DNA of 40,212 nt from IMG/VR virus record IMGVR_UViG_3300040801_003093, positions 1 to 40,212 of that record; one strand, 5' to 3'. Below the pieces are notes generated by a model. It searched no databases. It was given only the letters and a program-made list of their open reading frames with translations, and was not told the origin of the DNA. The position numbers and the translations under genes were made by a program. Shown one piece after another: positions 29,730-37,951 of the stretch (position 1 is its first letter; each line of letters starts with the position of its first letter). Source of the stretch: a virus.

Positions 29730-29764
29730 GTCGAGGGTCCTCCTAGCGGGTGAGGGGGCGGCGG

Positions 29765-30790
29765 TTAGCTACCGCTGCCGGTCGAGGTGGAGAGGCCGGT
29801 GATCTTGCCGTGCAGCCATTCGGCGCCGTAGTCGAGGCCGAGCTGCCCGTAGATCTGCCAATCCTCGCTCGAGCCGACCTTCGCGAGGCGCTCGACGAGG
29901 ATCGTCTCGCCCTTCACGGGCAGGTAGCGTCCGCGGAGCGGCTCGGGGTTGACGAGGAGGAAGGTGTCGGTCGGGACGTCGAGGTCGTAGGCGCCCTGCG
30001 AGGGGACGCGGATGACGCCGAACGGCGTGTAGATCTCGCGCGTCATGAGCCCGCCGACCATGCGGTCCGTGCCCTGCCGGAACTGCGTCTCGTACGCGTC
30101 GTTGAGAGCGGCGAGCTGGACGGGGTGCATGATCGCGACGAGGCCGGTCTCCGGCTGGACGCCGCTGTTCTCGATCATCTCGCGGTAGAGCTGCTCGATG
30201 AGCGCCTTCGACAGGGCGGCGCCGCCGGCAGCGACCGCGTTGGTCGTCACGGCGGACACGATGCCGCGGCTCTTCACCGCCGAGCTCGTCGGGTCCGCGG
30301 GGTTCGCGAACGTCCCGTTGAGAGCCGAGTAGTTGAAGTCGCGAGCGATCTTGCGGAGCTGCATCGCGAGCTGGCGCTGGTCGAGGCCGCTGTACTCGAA
30401 CGGATCGACGCCGCCCTGCGAGAGGACGCCGTCCGGGTCCATCCGGCCGACCTCCGAGCCGGCGAGGTAGGACACCTTCACCGTCTCGTGAAACAGCTGG
30501 ACGACCTGCTTGTCCTGGTCCGGCGTGTAGGTCCGCGCGGTCGGCGCGGCAGCGCCTTCCAGGATCGCGGGCTGCGACGGGGTCGGCAGGTCGTAGTCGA
30601 CGGTGAGCGGGAACTCGCGCTGGACGGTCGGCGTCCAGCCGTTGCCGACGATCGTGCCCTCGCCCGGCTGTCCGGGCTGGTAGCCGCCGACAAGGCGGAG
30701 GATCAGGTTCGGGCGCTCTCCGAAGAGGCGGAGGACGCCGAGGAGGCCCTTCGTGTTCTGGGTGGTCGTGCTGGCGGCAGAGCTAGCCAT
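29765..30790 (-). CDS. Major capsid protein, SU10/HK97-fold (341 aa)
   Basis: Capsid subunit following the scaffold gene. The pattern is that of SU10-like capsids: VQLFHETVKVSYLAGSEVGR, QLAMQLRKIARDFNYSALNG, LVAIMHPVQLAALNDAY, MTREIYTPFGVIRV and near the end WQIYGQLGLDYGAEWLHGKI. No N-terminal delta domain and no cleavage signal are evident, which fits a separate scaffold. The protein ends LSTSTGSGS, one of the Gly/Ser tails. ATG at 30790 with SD GGAG 6 bases upstream. Should be the most abundant virion protein. Confidence 0.9.
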   Translation of the reverse strand: MASSAASTTTQNTKGLLGVLRLFGERPNLILRLVGGYQPGQPGEGTIVGNGWTPTVQREFPLTVDYDLPTPSQPAILEGAAAPTARTYTPDQDKQVVQLFHETVKVSYLAGSEVGRMDPDGVLSQGGVDPFEYSGLDQRQLAMQLRKIARDFNYSALNGTFANPADPTSSAVKSRGIVSAVTTNAVAAGGAALSKALIEQLYREMIENSGVQPETGLVAIMHPVQLAALNDAYETQFRQGTDRMVGGLMTREIYTPFGVIRVPSQGAYDLDVPTDTFLLVNPEPLRGRYLPVKGETILVERLAKVGSSEDWQIYGQLGLDYGAEWLHGKITGLSTSTGSGS

Positions 30791-30793
30791 CGT

Positions 30794-31441
30794 CTACTCC
30801 TTCGAGGACTGCTTCTCGACTTGCGCGGAGGCGAGCGCGGCAGCGTAGCCGGCGACGTCTCCTCGAGCGAGAGCTGCGGAGGCAGGGTCGACGCTCGGAG
30901 CTCTCGGGGCAGGTCCGCCGGCTCCAGGCGCGGAGGACGGGCTCGAGCTCTTCGCGGTGTACTCGGGGAAGTCGGCGAGGATTCTCTCGACGTCCGGGCT
31001 CGTGCCGTCGAAGTACGTGTCCGGGTCGTCCATCAGTCGAAGGACGCGCTCCGGATTCGTCACGCGACCGGAGAGGGCTGCTCGGCGCTCGGCAGCGAGG
31101 ACTCGAGCCTCTGCGTCGGCTTCCGCCTTCGCTGCTCGCTCTTCTGCCGCTTTCGCTCGCTCCTCTGCCGTCATAGCGTCCTCGCGCTCCTTCTGCCGAA
31201 TCTGCTCCAGCTCGGCCTCGGCCTCGCGGAGCTGCTTTCGGTACTTGGCCGCTTCCCCGTTCGCCTTCGTGATGATCTTCCGGACGTGCGGAGGCAGGTC
31301 GTCGTCGGCTCCGTCGTCGTCCCGCGGCTCATCAGGCGGGGGCGGGGTCTCGGTCTCGCTCGAGGTCGCCTCGTGTTCGTCGGTCGAGCTCTCGGTCGGG
31401 AGGTTCGGCTCCAGGCCGCGGTCCTCGTGTTCTTCCGTCAT
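30794..31441 (-). CDS. Scaffolding protein (215 aa)
   Basis: Classic scaffold features just before the capsid gene: an acidic disordered N-terminus (to about residue 50), a long charged coiled coil (KYRKQLREAEAELEQIRQ, TAEERAKAAEERAAKAEADA), and a helical C-terminus (ALARGDVAGYAAALASAQVE) that would bind the capsid protein. The ATG at 31441 has a perfect SD (AGGAGG, 5 bases). An alternative ORF on the same strand in another frame (31332-31571) is Arg/Pro-rich and rejected. Confidence 0.88.
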   Translation of the reverse strand: MTEEHEDRGLEPNLPTESSTDEHEATSSETETPPPPDEPRDDDGADDDLPPHVRKIITKANGEAAKYRKQLREAEAELEQIRQKEREDAMTAEERAKAAEERAAKAEADAEARVLAAERRAALSGRVTNPERVLRLMDDPDTYFDGTSPDVERILADFPEYTAKSSSPSSAPGAGGPAPRAPSVDPASAALARGDVAGYAAALASAQVEKQSSKE

Positions 31442-31595
31442 CTCGACCTCCTGGGTCGGCAGGGGCGGGGGTCGTGGTCGCGCGCCGCCTGGACGCGCTC
31501 CCGTGCCGTCCTCCGGATCGTAGCGTATCCGGGGCCGGGCCGTCGACGTCGGGCTCTAGCCGTATTCGCATGACGTCTCGAGTGTACTTGACGAG

Positions 31596-31630
31596 CGAGG
31601 ACCTCCCGGAAGCGCGGCGGGAGGTCCTCG
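31596..31630 (-). promoter_or_regulatory. 13-bp hairpin A in the leader of scaffold and capsid genes
   Basis: CGAGGACCTCCCG and CGGGAGGTCCTCG pair perfectly around a 9-base loop. It is the second of two strong hairpins in the 245-base gap 31442-31686. The rest of that gap (31442-31595) holds no gene and no promoter I can support. Confidence 0.65.
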
Positions 31631-31641
31631 GTTCAAGGAGG

Positions 31642-31677
31642 GAGCTCGCGCCGTGTTGGGCGCCACGGCGCGAGCTC
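31642..31677 (-). terminator. 14-bp hairpin B after the MuF operon segment
   Basis: GAGCTCGCGCCGTG and CACGGCGCGAGCTC pair perfectly around loop TTGGGCGC. It starts 9 bases after the stop at 31687 and probably limits read-through or marks a processing site. No U-tract follows. Confidence 0.6.
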
Positions 31678-31686
31678 GCGCCTAGT

Positions 31687-31959
31687 CTACGGGACCGCGT
31701 CGGGCGGGACGTCCGCCTCTCCAGGGTCGGGCTCGACGTCCTCGACGACGATCAGGACGCCGGTCGAGCTGGCGAGCTCGCGAAGCCGATTCGCGAGAGC
31801 GAGCGTGATGCTCGGCACGTCGCCGCCCCCGCGCTCGATCGGGACGAGCTCCGTGAGGAGGTCGGCGTACGCTCGGCCCTGTTTCGTAAAGCCGTGCCAA
31901 CGACTGCCGCCCTTCCAGACGACCGTCTCGCCTTCTACTGTCGCGCGGATTCGGCTCAT
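31687..31959 (-). CDS. Small hypothetical protein after MuF (90 aa)
   Basis: Unrecognised. It reads as a beta hairpin (IRATVEGETVVWKGGSRWHG), a helix (GRAYADLLTELVPIE), another helix (LALANRLRELASSTG) and a strand (VLIVVEDVEPD), then an acidic tail. Its ATG overlaps the MuF stop (ATGA), so the two are coupled. An immunity or chaperone protein for the MuF peptidase domain is possible from position, and a minor head protein is equally so. Confidence 0.6.
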   Translation of the reverse strand: MSRIRATVEGETVVWKGGSRWHGFTKQGRAYADLLTELVPIERGGGDVPSITLALANRLRELASSTGVLIVVEDVEPDPGEADVPPDAVP

Positions 31960-34109
31960 GGGTCCGGCAGTCCCTTCATCACGCGGAGGACGTAGTCGAA
32001 GTGGTCGGGGTCGACCTCGGCGAAGCGGACGGGGTCGTGATACATGTGCTCCAGGCCCATCGACAGAATCTCGGTCGCGCGACCGTAGAGCTTCCCGACG
32101 TACGCTCCGAGCCCGAAAGCGTCGGGCGTCGACACCTCGTCGCGACCGTAGCCGACGCCGGGGTGGAGCGTCTGGAGCCGCTGCGCGCGCTCGCCGACGG
32201 TGCGGCCGGCAAGGTGCGCCTGCGAGCGGCGTAGGACGGTGAAGTGCGCGTCCTCGAGCGCGTGCCCGATCTCGTGCAGGTACGTGCGGACGCCGTCGAC
32301 CGGCGCGAGGTAGACGCCGTCACCGCTCCGGTGAAAGGCCCTCCCGTGCCGGCTCTTCGTGCGCTTCACGTCGACGAGGGTGTCGCGCGTGCCGATCACC
32401 TCGCCGCGGCGCCAGCGCGCCCCGTTCGTGAACGTCGCGTGCTCATTGAGCCACGTCTCCGCGCTGCGAGCCCGCTCCGGCATTCCCTTCGTGCGAACGC
32501 GGAGGTTGAGGGAGACGCTGCCGTTCGCGTGTCCCGTCGTCTCGTTCCGGAGGAGCTCGTGCGCCTGCGTCCGGAGGAAGGTCGTCTCGTCGGCACGGGT
32601 CCGGCGGACAAGGCTCCGGAGCTCCAGCTCCTCGTTCGCGAGGGTGCTGTACCGGCGCCCGAGAGCTTGAGCTCGGTCTCCCTGCCGTTTCAGGAGCGCC
32701 TCGAGCTCGTCGCGCTCCTCGAGAAAGCCGGGGAAGAGGGCGCGCATACGCTCCGCGATTCGTGCCTCCTTCGCGTCGCCGGCGAGCATGGCGCGAATCT
32801 CGGGGTGCTCGCGGAGGACGTCCGCGCGCGCGGTCGTGATACTCCGGTCGAGCTCGCGAAGGCGTGCCTGCGTCTGGTTCCACTCCCGCACGGCGAGCTG
32901 GTGAGCGTCGCGCGCCTCGTCTGCCGCCTTCTTCGCCGCCTGCTGCCTCGCCTGGACGGTCGCGACGCGCGTCTCGAGGTCGCCTGCCTCCTCCTTGAGC
33001 TCGGCAAGGCGTCGACGGACGGCGGGCGGCAGGGTGCGCGACAGCTCCTCGGGGCTGGACGTCGCTGCGGTCGGCAGGCCGGGCGCTGCGGGGGGCGGCG
33101 GCGGGGTCGTGCTCCCGCCTCCTCCGCCGGTGTACGGGCCGAGGTTCGTAAAGGCGCGACCGATCCAGGGGGTGAGCGCGTCGAGACTGTCGCCCGGCGT
33201 CCACACGGGCCGCGGGCGGTTGCCGCGCTCGAAGGGGGCGGGCCCGGTCGCGACGTCGGCGCCGGTCGAGCGGAGCGTCGCGATCGTCTCGTCCCGCATC
33301 TCCTCGAGCTCTCCAGCGGGCAGCTCCCCGTCGAGCGTCCACTCCGGGTTGTACGGGGCCAGGACGCATCGGCAGCGGGGGTGTAGCACCTCGATCGTCT
33401 CCTCCGCCTTCGTCACCTCGCCCTGCCGGCCGGCGCAATGCGGGCAGGTGCGGTCGTCGATCGTGACGTACCGCATGACGAGCTGGACGCCGAGCTCGCC
33501 GTAGATGCGGGTCCGCGCGTCCGCCTGCGCGGAGTGGAGCTCCGTGAGGGCGATCGTGTCCGCGCGGGTCGCGAGGAGGCCCGTGTCGCGTCGAATCTGT
33601 CGGGAGACGCTCGTCCAGCTGTCACCGCGGACGAGGCCGGTCACGACGTCCTCCTTGACGCGCTCGACCGTGTCGACAGCGTGCCTCGAGAGGCGTGTCG
33701 ACGCGTTCTCGACGACGCTCGCGAGCGCCTCGTGATTCACGGGTGTCGTGAGCGTGAGCTCCGCCTCGAACCGCTGGAAGGTCTGCCGCACGAAGTCGGC
33801 GCCCTGCGAGCGTGCCGCGGCGAGCCTGGACACCTCGAGCGCGCTCGGGGGGCTCTTGAGGCCGCGCATCGTGCCCTCGAGCTCGTCGGCGAGGACGCGT
33901 CCGCGGGCGAGCCGGAAGGCGGGCCCGATCCGGTCGCCGTCCCGCTCGAGCTCCTGCATCGCCTGCCGGTACGCGCGCTCCGTCTGGTCGAGGGTCCTCG
34001 AAAGGGCGGTCGACAGGTAGCCGCGGAGCTCGCGAACCTGTGCCTGCTCGAGGCGGGAGAGGCTCCGGTCGGCTCGAGCTGCGATCCGCTCGAGGTCGAC
34101 GAGGCTCAT
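31956..34109 (-). CDS. MuF-type head protein fused to a zincin-like metallopeptidase (717 aa)
   Basis: Residues about 1-250 form a phage MuF/SPP1 gp7 head-morphogenesis domain with the zinc-knuckle pattern TCPHCAGRQGEV (221-232) and LHPRCRC (242-248). A Gly/Pro linker (about 325-350) and a long coiled coil (about 360-500) follow. The C-terminal domain (about 530-717) has YLHEIGHALED, an HExxH zinc site at 612-616, and a downstream helix ATEILSMGLEHMY (678-690) whose E680 could be the third ligand. Such MuF-enzyme fusions are packaged and may be injected as effectors. Plain MuF proteins are only 250-400 aa. It may instead cleave scaffold or head proteins. Confidence 0.88.
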   Translation of the reverse strand: MSLVDLERIAARADRSLSRLEQAQVRELRGYLSTALSRTLDQTERAYRQAMQELERDGDRIGPAFRLARGRVLADELEGTMRGLKSPPSALEVSRLAAARSQGADFVRQTFQRFEAELTLTTPVNHEALASVVENASTRLSRHAVDTVERVKEDVVTGLVRGDSWTSVSRQIRRDTGLLATRADTIALTELHSAQADARTRIYGELGVQLVMRYVTIDDRTCPHCAGRQGEVTKAEETIEVLHPRCRCVLAPYNPEWTLDGELPAGELEEMRDETIATLRSTGADVATGPAPFERGNRPRPVWTPGDSLDALTPWIGRAFTNLGPYTGGGGGSTTPPPPPAAPGLPTAATSSPEELSRTLPPAVRRRLAELKEEAGDLETRVATVQARQQAAKKAADEARDAHQLAVREWNQTQARLRELDRSITTARADVLREHPEIRAMLAGDAKEARIAERMRALFPGFLEERDELEALLKRQGDRAQALGRRYSTLANEELELRSLVRRTRADETTFLRTQAHELLRNETTGHANGSVSLNLRVRTKGMPERARSAETWLNEHATFTNGARWRRGEVIGTRDTLVDVKRTKSRHGRAFHRSGDGVYLAPVDGVRTYLHEIGHALEDAHFTVLRRSQAHLAGRTVGERAQRLQTLHPGVGYGRDEVSTPDAFGLGAYVGKLYGRATEILSMGLEHMYHDPVRFAEVDPDHFDYVLRVMKGLPDP

Positions 34110-35467
34110 TCCGCCTCGGCGCTAGCGAAGTCTGCCGGGCTGGAGCTGGAGCTCGGCGGCAGGGGGTCCTCCTCCTCGGCGAGCCAATCGTCGATCATGG
34201 TCGTCGACGCGGAGGGGTAGAACTCGACGAGCTCGTTGAGGGCAATCTCGCGGTTCACGATGCCGGCGCGGAAGTCCTCTCGGACCTGCATCGCGATCGT
34301 CGACCGCTTGAGCTCTCGGTCCGGCTTCACGGTGACGACGAAGGTCCGCTCGAGCTCTCGGCCGAGGAGCTGGAAGTAGCCGCGGACGGCTCCGGTGAGG
34401 AGCTCGCCGACGAGCTGCGCGCCGTCCTCGCTCGCGTTGTTGTAGCTCGCGTTCGCCTGAATGAGCGCCTCGCCGCTCGGAATCTCGCCGCTCTTCGTGA
34501 TGGGGAGGAGGAGGTCGGTCCGGATGCGGTCCATCGCTCGGTCCTGATTCTCGAAGAGGGTCTCCAGCTCGGCAGGCTGGACGCGCTCCGCTCTCGACGA
34601 CGGGTCGTTGCTGCGGAACACGGTGTTCGTCCCGATCCGGCGGGGCTCCTCGTACTTGCCGACAAGGTTCCAGATGGGGAACGCGTGCGCGTCGCTCGTG
34701 CGGAGGAGGCGGAGAGTATGCGACACCTCCTGCTTGAGGAGGGGCAGCGCGACCTTGAGCTCCCCGACGGGGTAGCCGTCCTGCGAGACGTCCCCGTAGG
34801 CGACGGTCGGCATCATGAGCGTCTCGCCGCTGCCGGGCTCGGGGTACGTCTCGTCGGGCACCTCGGCGAGGTTGCCGGGGGCAGCGAGGCGGCGCCAGAC
34901 GCGGAGGACGCGGTCCGTGAAGTCGTAGATGCGGACGTCGTACCGGAGGCCCTCGCCGCGGTACGTCGCGCTCGAGCCCGTGACTTGGTAGAGCCCGACG
35001 GGTGTCCCGCCGACGTCGTCCTCCTCCCAGAGGAGCTCGAGGTGCCCGCCGAGCCTCTGGAGCATCGGTACGGGTGTCGCGTCGCTGTCGACGGGCCGGC
35101 GGAGGACGGGCCAGACGGCAGCAATGCCGTTGACGAAGAGGTCCTTGTACGCGTCGCGAGCGAGCCTGCGGAGGGGCAGCTCGTCGAGGACGCCGCTGTC
35201 CGCGTCGGGCAGCTCGCTCCAGCTCACCTTCCCGACGGCGCCCTGCCGGCGGAGGCGGAGGGCTCGAGGCCCGAGGTTCTGGAGCTGCTGGACGTAACGC
35301 TTGAATGCCTCCTCCGCCTCGCTGCCCTTGGTGAAGGTCGGGACGAGCTCGGTCGAGTCGTAGACGGGCTCGCCCTCGGCCCACGAGAGCGCCTCGCTCG
35401 TCTGCCCGACGCGGCTCCGAATGTGCTCAAGGAAGCCGCGGACGTATAGGCTTTGCAAGTCGATCAT
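34106..35467 (-). CDS. Portal protein (453 aa)
   Basis: Dodecameric portal at the capsid vertex, identified by position between terminase and MuF and by the phage portal pattern: helical start (LQSLYVRGFLEHIRSRVG), AFKRYVQQLQNLGPRALRLR, YKDLFVNGIAAVWPVLRR, a beta-rich wing (YDVRIYDFTDRVLRVWRRL), then DRAMDRIRTDLLLPITKSGE and helices of the clip and crown. It ends in an acidic tail after a five-Ser run. The ATG at 35467 with AGGAG is chosen; upstream in-frame codons are noise. It starts 11 bases after the terminase stop. Confidence 0.85.
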   Translation of the reverse strand: MIDLQSLYVRGFLEHIRSRVGQTSEALSWAEGEPVYDSTELVPTFTKGSEAEEAFKRYVQQLQNLGPRALRLRRQGAVGKVSWSELPDADSGVLDELPLRRLARDAYKDLFVNGIAAVWPVLRRPVDSDATPVPMLQRLGGHLELLWEEDDVGGTPVGLYQVTGSSATYRGEGLRYDVRIYDFTDRVLRVWRRLAAPGNLAEVPDETYPEPGSGETLMMPTVAYGDVSQDGYPVGELKVALPLLKQEVSHTLRLLRTSDAHAFPIWNLVGKYEEPRRIGTNTVFRSNDPSSRAERVQPAELETLFENQDRAMDRIRTDLLLPITKSGEIPSGEALIQANASYNNASEDGAQLVGELLTGAVRGYFQLLGRELERTFVVTVKPDRELKRSTIAMQVREDFRAGIVNREIALNELVEFYPSASTTMIDDWLAEEEDPLPPSSSSSPADFASAEAE

Positions 35468-35478
35468 GAGGTCGTCTC

Positions 35479-36948
35479 CTAGTGGCCGGTGAGGGCGCGC
35501 GCCGCCTCGTCGCTCGGAAGGCCCGAGGCTACTTCTGCCCACATACTAGCCAGAGCGTCGACGAGGTCGTCGTGAGGATCATCCTCTCCGGTGAAGGCGC
35601 GCGCCTCGTCGATGAGCTTGGAGACGTGCCGGTCGAACGGTTCGCCCTCCCGTTTCGGGAGGAGGATCCGTGCGTCATTCCACGCTGCCGCGGCCGGCTG
35701 CGCGTACGCGAACTTATCGGTCTTGGCGGTCTCTCTCGTGATGCGGACGCCGAAATTGTCCTCGAGGAAGTCGGCGGTGCCGGCCTCCGCTCCAGCGAGG
35801 CGCCAGCGGACGTACGGCGCCTCGTTCTGCTCGAGCCGCTTCCCGAAGTCGAGGACGCGCTCGCGGACCTGGACGACGCGGGTCACGTAGACGCGGGTGA
35901 TGCCGTCGAAGGGGCTGCGGACGGCGCGGCCCTCGACGATCGCGCTCGCGTCGCTCTTCGTCGAGCCGGAGTAGCCGGCATCCATCCCGGCGACGGGCGT
36001 GAAGCCTTGAGCGAGGAGCTGCCGGACGGTCACGTCGTCCGGGTCGTACGTCGAGGGGGCGCCGAAGAGCTCCTCGCCTCGAGGGCGGGGCGCCTGCTGG
36101 TAGAGCGCGGAGAAGTTGTAGCTGCCGACGGTCCGCTCCAGCTGCTCGAGACGCTCGACGGGGTACTGATCGGGCCAGAGCGCCTCGCCGAGCTGCCGGC
36201 CGAGGGGGTCGTCCTCCGCGTCGGCGAGGGCGGGCAGGCGGACGCGCTCGAAGTCTCCGGTCTCGAGGAGGCGTCCGGAGAGGTCGTCCGGGTGCCAGCG
36301 GGTCGCCTGGACGATGACGCTCGCGCCGGGCTCGAGGCGGGTCGAGAACACGCTCTCGTACCACTCATAGACGCGGTCGCGGATGAGGCGGCTGTCGGCC
36401 TCCTGCCGGTTCTTGAAGGGGTCGTCGATGACGCCGACGCCGGTGATGCCGTGCCCGGTGAGGGGCCCGCCGACGCCGGTCGCGAGGAGTCCGCCGTCCG
36501 CTGTCGTCCGCCATTCGTTCACGCTCGAGCTGTCGCCCGAGAGGAGGACTCCAGCCTCTCGAGCGAGGCGGCGCGCCTTCCGGCTCTTCGACCGCGCGAG
36601 CGCGTCGGCGTAGGTCGTGAAGGCGTGCGTCTCCGCCGGGTCGAGCGTGAGGAGCCATGCAAAGCCGCCGAGGGTGACGTCCGTCTTGCCGTGCCGCGGG
36701 GGCGCCTCGACGACCGCGCGGACCTCCTCGCCGGCGTTGTGGCGCTGCCAGAGCTCGAGGACGGGCTCGAGCCATGCGGGGAACACGTAGCCGCGCGTGC
36801 CGCGGGCGATGAAGTCGCCGAGCTCGCCGGCGCTGTCGCGGACTCGGCGCTCGAGCTCCTCTTGGACCTCTCGTCGGCGGAGCTCTCTCTCGACGAGGGA
36901 GCGGGGGAGCTTCTCGAGCCGGCGCTCTACGTCTGCCGGGAGAGCCAT
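35479..36948 (-). CDS. terL: Terminase large subunit (489 aa)
   Basis: DNA-packaging motor. ATPase domain: Walker A EAPPRHGKTD (81-90), Walker B VGVIDDP (171-177) followed by the coupling region VIVQATRWHPDDL (about 211-223). Nuclease domain: GMDAGYSGSTKSD (first acidic residue) and near the C-terminus DDPHDDLVDALASMW (metal-binding Asp). Length and motif order are those of phage terminases with a C-terminal RNase H-like nuclease. The ATG at 36948 overlaps the small subunit by 22 bases; longer readings are out-of-frame noise. The packaging type cannot be told from the sequence. Confidence 0.95.
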   Translation of the reverse strand: MALPADVERRLEKLPRSLVERELRRREVQEELERRVRDSAGELGDFIARGTRGYVFPAWLEPVLELWQRHNAGEEVRAVVEAPPRHGKTDVTLGGFAWLLTLDPAETHAFTTYADALARSKSRKARRLAREAGVLLSGDSSSVNEWRTTADGGLLATGVGGPLTGHGITGVGVIDDPFKNRQEADSRLIRDRVYEWYESVFSTRLEPGASVIVQATRWHPDDLSGRLLETGDFERVRLPALADAEDDPLGRQLGEALWPDQYPVERLEQLERTVGSYNFSALYQQAPRPRGEELFGAPSTYDPDDVTVRQLLAQGFTPVAGMDAGYSGSTKSDASAIVEGRAVRSPFDGITRVYVTRVVQVRERVLDFGKRLEQNEAPYVRWRLAGAEAGTADFLEDNFGVRITRETAKTDKFAYAQPAAAAWNDARILLPKREGEPFDRHVSKLIDEARAFTGEDDPHDDLVDALASMWAEVASGLPSDEAARALTGH

Positions 36949-37292
36949 TCGCGGAGCTCCTCCGTCGTGAGCTTCGACAGGTCCGCGTCTCGGACGCTGT
37001 CGACCTCGCTCCGCTCGACGTAGCCGCGGTGCTTCCCGATCGTCTTGAGGAAGAACTGAACCGCCCACGGCTGCCCGTCGGCGACCTGCTTGTAGAGCGC
37101 GCCCTCGGCGAGGTCCGTCATGCTCTCGCGAGCGTCCTCCATCGCTTGCCGGACGGTCTTGCTCCGGTCTCTCCAGCGGTAGACGGTCGTCCGGTCGCAG
37201 CCGAGAGCTCGAGCGGCGGGGCCGACGAGGCCGCGGGACGCGGTGAGCGCGTCGGCGACCTCTTGAGCCTTGAGGCGGCGCTTGCCGGCCAC
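36927..37292 (-). CDS. terS: Terminase small subunit (121 aa)
   Basis: DNA-recognition subunit of the packaging machine. The N-terminal helix-turn-helix reads LKAQEVADALTASRGLVG, then PAARALGCDRTTVYRWRDRS as the recognition helix. Helices follow (VRQAMEDARESMTDLAEGAL), with AVQFFLKTIGKHRGYVER, a phrase common in phage small terminases. The GTG at 37292 lies 2 bases after the methyltransferase stop. It overlaps the large subunit start. Confidence 0.85.
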   Translation of the reverse strand: MAGKRRLKAQEVADALTASRGLVGPAARALGCDRTTVYRWRDRSKTVRQAMEDARESMTDLAEGALYKQVADGQPWAVQFFLKTIGKHRGYVERSEVDSVRDADLSKLTTEELREWLSRQT

Positions 37293-37294
37293 GG

Positions 37295-37951
37295 CTACGC
37301 GCTCCCCTCGACAGGTGTTGCATTCGCTGCGTTCGTGGGGCGGACCTCGAGGCGGCGGGCGAGCTCGATCTGGTCGGGGTCGAGGTCGATGCCGGTCGCG
37401 GTGAGGCCCTCCGCGGCAGCGAGGGCGGGCAGGGTGCCGCGTCCGCAGAAGGGGTCGACGAGGTGGTCGGAGTGCTGCGCGGCGAAGCGGACGAGGGCGA
37501 GGGCGGCGCGGACGCCGATCCCGTTCGCGTAGATCGGTTTCGAGGGCGGGATCACGTCCGGTGTCGCGCGGCCGGACGTCGCCTCTCGGGAGAAGGCGAG
37601 GAGGTGAGTGTAGGTCGGGCGGAAGAGGTCGACCTTGCCGGCGTCGCGGCGTAGCGCGAGCTTGTGCCAGAGGAGGCGGTGCTCGAGCTTGGCGGCGGTC
37701 CGCATCAGGACGTGCGCTTTCGAGAGGAGGCCGCCGTCGACCTTGCGGTCGGTCATGGCGAAGATCGTGACGGCGGTCGGGCTGGTCGCGGTGAGGCAGA
37801 GGCCGGCGGCGTGCTCGAGCCAGGCGGGGTACGCGTCGGGGTCGAGGTCGATCTCGGCAGGGTCGGGCGGGCCGGTGACAATGGAGCCGACGTCCTGGTG
37901 CTCCTCGAGCCAAGTGAGCGCGTCGGCGACGACGTACGTCGGGCCGGTCAT
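37295..37951 (-). CDS. DNA methyltransferase, beta-type motif order (218 aa)
   Basis: An N4-cytosine or N6-adenine type methyltransferase. The AdoMet-binding motif is DPFCGRGT (166-173), followed by ATGIDLDPDQIELARR. The catalytic motif comes first, as TGPPD at 26-30, giving the motif IV then I order of beta-class enzymes. The usual aromatic after PP (as in SPPY/DPPY) is Asp here, so activity may be altered or the fit imperfect. The ATG at 37951 overlaps the stop of the ParB-methyltransferase gene (ATGA). It is the last early gene before the terminase genes. Confidence 0.82.
   Translation of the reverse strand: MTGPTYVVADALTWLEEHQDVGSIVTGPPDPAEIDLDPDAYPAWLEHAAGLCLTATSPTAVTIFAMTDRKVDGGLLSKAHVLMRTAAKLEHRLLWHKLALRRDAGKVDLFRPTYTHLLAFSREATSGRATPDVIPPSKPIYANGIGVRAALALVRFAAQHSDHLVDPFCGRGTLPALAAAEGLTATGIDLDPDQIELARRLEVRPTNAANATPVEGSA

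Noticed and set aside
31332-31571. 79-codon ORF starting MRIRLEPDVDGP upstream of the scaffold
   Set aside because: It overlaps the scaffold gene in another frame, is Arg/Pro/Gly-rich, and has a weak SD compared with the scaffold's AGGAGG.
31442-31595. Capsid-operon promoter
   Set aside because: TACGAT and TTGAAC-like strings occur, but none pairs with a partner element at 16-18 bp. I cannot support a site.
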